Positions 62,196-64,000 of a stretch of 64,000 nucleotides of DNA are shown here, piece by piece. The stretch is taken from positions 2,170,001 to 2,234,000 of the forward strand of contig NZ_JAVIWS010000001.1 in the NCBI RefSeq assembly GCF_031323975.1, written 5' to 3'. The position numbers and the translations under genes are program-made. The stretch comes from Escherichia ruysiae (lineage in GTDB: Bacteria > Pseudomonadota > Gammaproteobacteria > Enterobacterales > Enterobacteriaceae). The stretch's first letter is position 1. Each line of letters starts with the position of its first letter. The notes under the pieces are model-generated. The model was not told the origin of the DNA. It saw only the letters and a program-made list of their open reading frames with translations, and did no database searches.

Positions 62196-63068
62196 TCAAT
62201 TTACAGAGAAGATTTCTTCGACCATTGCCCCCGCCAGACGCTGTGCTGAACAGAGCCGTGGCATCCCCAACGCGACGGTTTGCCAGCGTTGGGTTACTGA
62301 CCAGCAAACAGGCTGCTTATCGGCATCCGACCACTTGCCAAGCCAACTTAAAAAGTCTGCATGATCCCCGCCTGTCGGGGCTCCAGGAGGGGAAAACCAC
62401 TGATGGTAATAATGGCGAGTGGTCGGTGCCGCATTGATACTATCTGCCAGATATTGCGTCGCTTTCACGCGCAAATCGTCAAGCAACGACGCCGCTGCTT
62501 GTGGATTACCCAGACGACAGGCATCACCAAACGCTCCCCAGCGCAGCTCCTCCAGAGCAATAAAACAACGTCCCGGTAGCGACCAGGCGTTATACGCACC
62601 AGCACGCCAGCGGGTAAAAATTTGCTCACTCTGCTCACCTGCCTGAACCAGTAACCCTCGTTGCATTAACGCTTTTTCCTTCCAGCGACAGCGGGCAGAA
62701 AACCACTCATACAACGCGGCGATTTGCTGGGGAAGTTCCGGGAAAGCAGAGTACGAACGGTGATCCATTTTTTGCAATAGTGCCAAATGTTGCGCGATCT
62801 GCGTCAGCGCCAGATGACCGGGATCAAGCATCGCCGCCAGTTTTTCCACCAATGTCAGGCGCAGGCTAAGTGGCGCATTTAACATTCCGGCATTCGCCCA
62901 CGTCTGAAGCTGTGCGCGAGCAAGGATCTCCTGCATCAGTCGTTCACGAAGCTGCTGCTGATGGGTTTGTGGATAGCGGGCATCATCGCCCTGCGCCAGA
63001 TCCACCAAAAAGCGGGGATAAACTGACTCCAGTACGCGACCAGAGCCGTCCAGTAACGTCTTTGTCAA
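62196..63068 (-). CDS. yjcZ: Uncharacterised protein YjcZ
   Basis: The 290-residue soluble, mostly helical protein matches K-12 YjcZ with more substitutions than other backbone genes (for example in the first 60 residues and around 200-240) and a C-terminus shorter by two residues. YjcZ has been linked genetically to motility suppression, but its biochemical role is unknown to me. Its start overlaps the crfC stop by 4 bases (ATGA), so the two form an operon. Confidence 0.9.
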   Translation of the reverse strand: MTKTLLDGSGRVLESVYPRFLVDLAQGDDARYPQTHQQQLRERLMQEILARAQLQTWANAGMLNAPLSLRLTLVEKLAAMLDPGHLALTQIAQHLALLQKMDHRSYSAFPELPQQIAALYEWFSARCRWKEKALMQRGLLVQAGEQSEQIFTRWRAGAYNAWSLPGRCFIALEELRWGAFGDACRLGNPQAAASLLDDLRVKATQYLADSINAAPTTRHYYHQWFSPPGAPTGGDHADFLSWLGKWSDADKQPVCWSVTQRWQTVALGMPRLCSAQRLAGAMVEEIFSVN

Positions 63069-64000
63069 TACTGTTCTGCCATGAAAAGAGTTTGAATATC
63101 ATCGCGTAACAACTGAGAGTCCGTATAAATCCAGCCATGAATCATCACGGTCTGTTGCAATTGCTGCTGCATCATCCTGACCACGGATTCATTTTGTTGA
63201 CGCAGAGCCAGACTATCGCGTAAACGCGCCTGTAATTCCGTCAAACATAACGCGAAATCAGCGAAAAAAGTGTTCATGCCTGCCGTGACAGAATCATCGA
63301 CCTGAACCGCCAAAGCTTTAGCCATTTGTTGGCAATAAAGGTCTACTTCTTCGGTTAACGTTCGTTGTAGCGCACTGTAATCAACGGCCTCTGGCGGTGA
63401 TTTCTCACCACCCCGTCCCCAGTCAGGCTGATTCAGCCAGCGCGAGAACGTCTCACGCACAATGCCAAAACGGCTGCTCTGCTCATCCATTGCTTCCTGG
63501 TGGGATATTGCATCACTGAACAGCTGGCGAGTATTGAAGTGTGGGACTGCGCCGTGAAAAGCAGGAAAATGAAAGCCGGGGCGAAACCCGGACTCATTCA
63601 ATTCTGTTTTTACCCGTTGCTCGATGGGGTGAATAACATCGCTTAACACCCGGCAAAGGGTTGATTCCAGTTCAGCAAAACGCAGCGTAAAGTCACGGCT
63701 GATTTTGGTCTGTGCCGCCTGTAACAGCGTCTCGCAGCGGGTACGAATCTCGCTTAACGGCCACGAATCATGTTGAAACAGCACTGCTAACTGGGTATTC
63801 ACCTCGTCTTGCTGCTGACGCAGAAAGTCGTTGGCTGATGCCAGAGCCACCTCGATTTCATGTTTAATCTCGCCACTCACCTGCACCTGATTAAGCTGCA
63901 ATAGCTGCATATTTTCTTCAACCTGGAGGATATTTTGCCGCAATTGCTCGCAAACGACGTTCAGCCCGTGTGCGCGAAAATCAAGGTATTCCCGCGCTTG
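63065..64000 (-). CDS. crfC: Dynamin-like clamp-binding protein CrfC (YjdA), C-terminal part
   Basis: The frame is open to the window edge, giving the last 311 residues of a protein of about 740. It matches the C-terminal helical part of CrfC/YjdA (AREYLDFRAHGLNVVCEQLRQ onward), rich in Gln, Glu and Leu with coiled-coil character. CrfC is a dynamin-family protein that binds the beta sliding clamp and keeps sister replication forks together. The GTPase domain and clamp-binding motif are outside the window. yjcZ follows with a 4-base overlap. Confidence 0.92.
   Translation of the reverse strand, partial: QAREYLDFRAHGLNVVCEQLRQNILQVEENMQLLQLNQVQVSGEIKHEIEVALASANDFLRQQQDEVNTQLAVLFQHDSWPLSEIRTRCETLLQAAQTKISRDFTLRFAELESTLCRVLSDVIHPIEQRVKTELNESGFRPGFHFPAFHGAVPHFNTRQLFSDAISHQEAMDEQSSRFGIVRETFSRWLNQPDWGRGGEKSPPEAVDYSALQRTLTEEVDLYCQQMAKALAVQVDDSVTAGMNTFFADFALCLTELQARLRDSLALRQQNESVVRMMQQQLQQTVMIHGWIYTDSQLLRDDIQTLFMAEQY

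Overview
The window is chromosomal DNA of Escherichia coli or a very close Escherichia relative. The core genes match the E. coli K-12 94-96 minute region in sequence and order, read in one direction from mscM to crfC: yjeM, epmA, frdABCD, ampC, blc, sugE, ecnB, ecnA, efp, epmB, yjeJ, yjeI, groL, groS, yjeH, fxsA, aspA, dcuA, cutA, dsbD, yjdC, pheU, an island, yjdJ, yjdI, dcuS, dcuR, dcuB, fumB, yjdF, melA, melR, adiA, adiY, adiC, eptA, basR, basS, pmrR, proP, yjcZ and crfC. These assignments rest on remembered K-12 proteins and gene order; no search was run.

Positions 1-23300 and 41700-64000 are backbone. Much of it serves anaerobic and acid physiology. Aspartase (aspA), DcuA/DcuB, fumarase B and fumarate reductase form the aspartate/malate to fumarate to succinate route, with DcuS/DcuR sensing C4-dicarboxylates. 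AdiA, AdiC and AdiY form arginine-dependent acid resistance. EpmA, EpmB and EF-P form the lysyl-modified translation factor system. GroES/GroEL, DsbD/CutA, the BasRS-EptA-PmrR lipid A system and the osmoprotectant transporter ProP complete the set. Recognisable control elements include the ampC promoter and attenuator, a guanidine-II riboswitch before sugE, a sigma-32 promoter before groS, CRP sites before aspA and proP, and two PmrA boxes.

The accessory part (about 23300-41700) lies just downstream of tRNA-Phe (pheU). K-12 has cadC-cadB-cadA-yjdL-lysU-yjdO-yjdK here; none of these is present. The island holds, in order, a gene-poor stretch, a restriction-modification pair resembling Eco29kI (GIY-YIG nuclease plus 5-methylcytosine methylase), a broken second copy of yjdJ/yjdI, a SPATE-type serine protease autotransporter, an Rns/CfaD-like AraC regulator, a LuxR-type HTH regulator, a second and quite different SPATE, and a short chaperone-usher fimbrial operon (pilin, chaperone, usher). 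No integrase, transposase or CRISPR array was seen. The island ends at the intact yjdJ/yjdI, so about 16 kb is bracketed by a direct duplication of these two genes.

Other departures from K-12 are the absence of yjeN/yjeO between mscM and yjeM, the absence of melB (melA runs directly into the 3' end of yjdF), and a TGG-to-TGA nonsense codon in yjdF. The likely phenotype is a lysine-decarboxylase-negative (at this locus), melibiose-transport-deficient strain carrying secreted proteases and fimbriae, which suggests a host-adapted or pathogenic lineage. That last step is inference.
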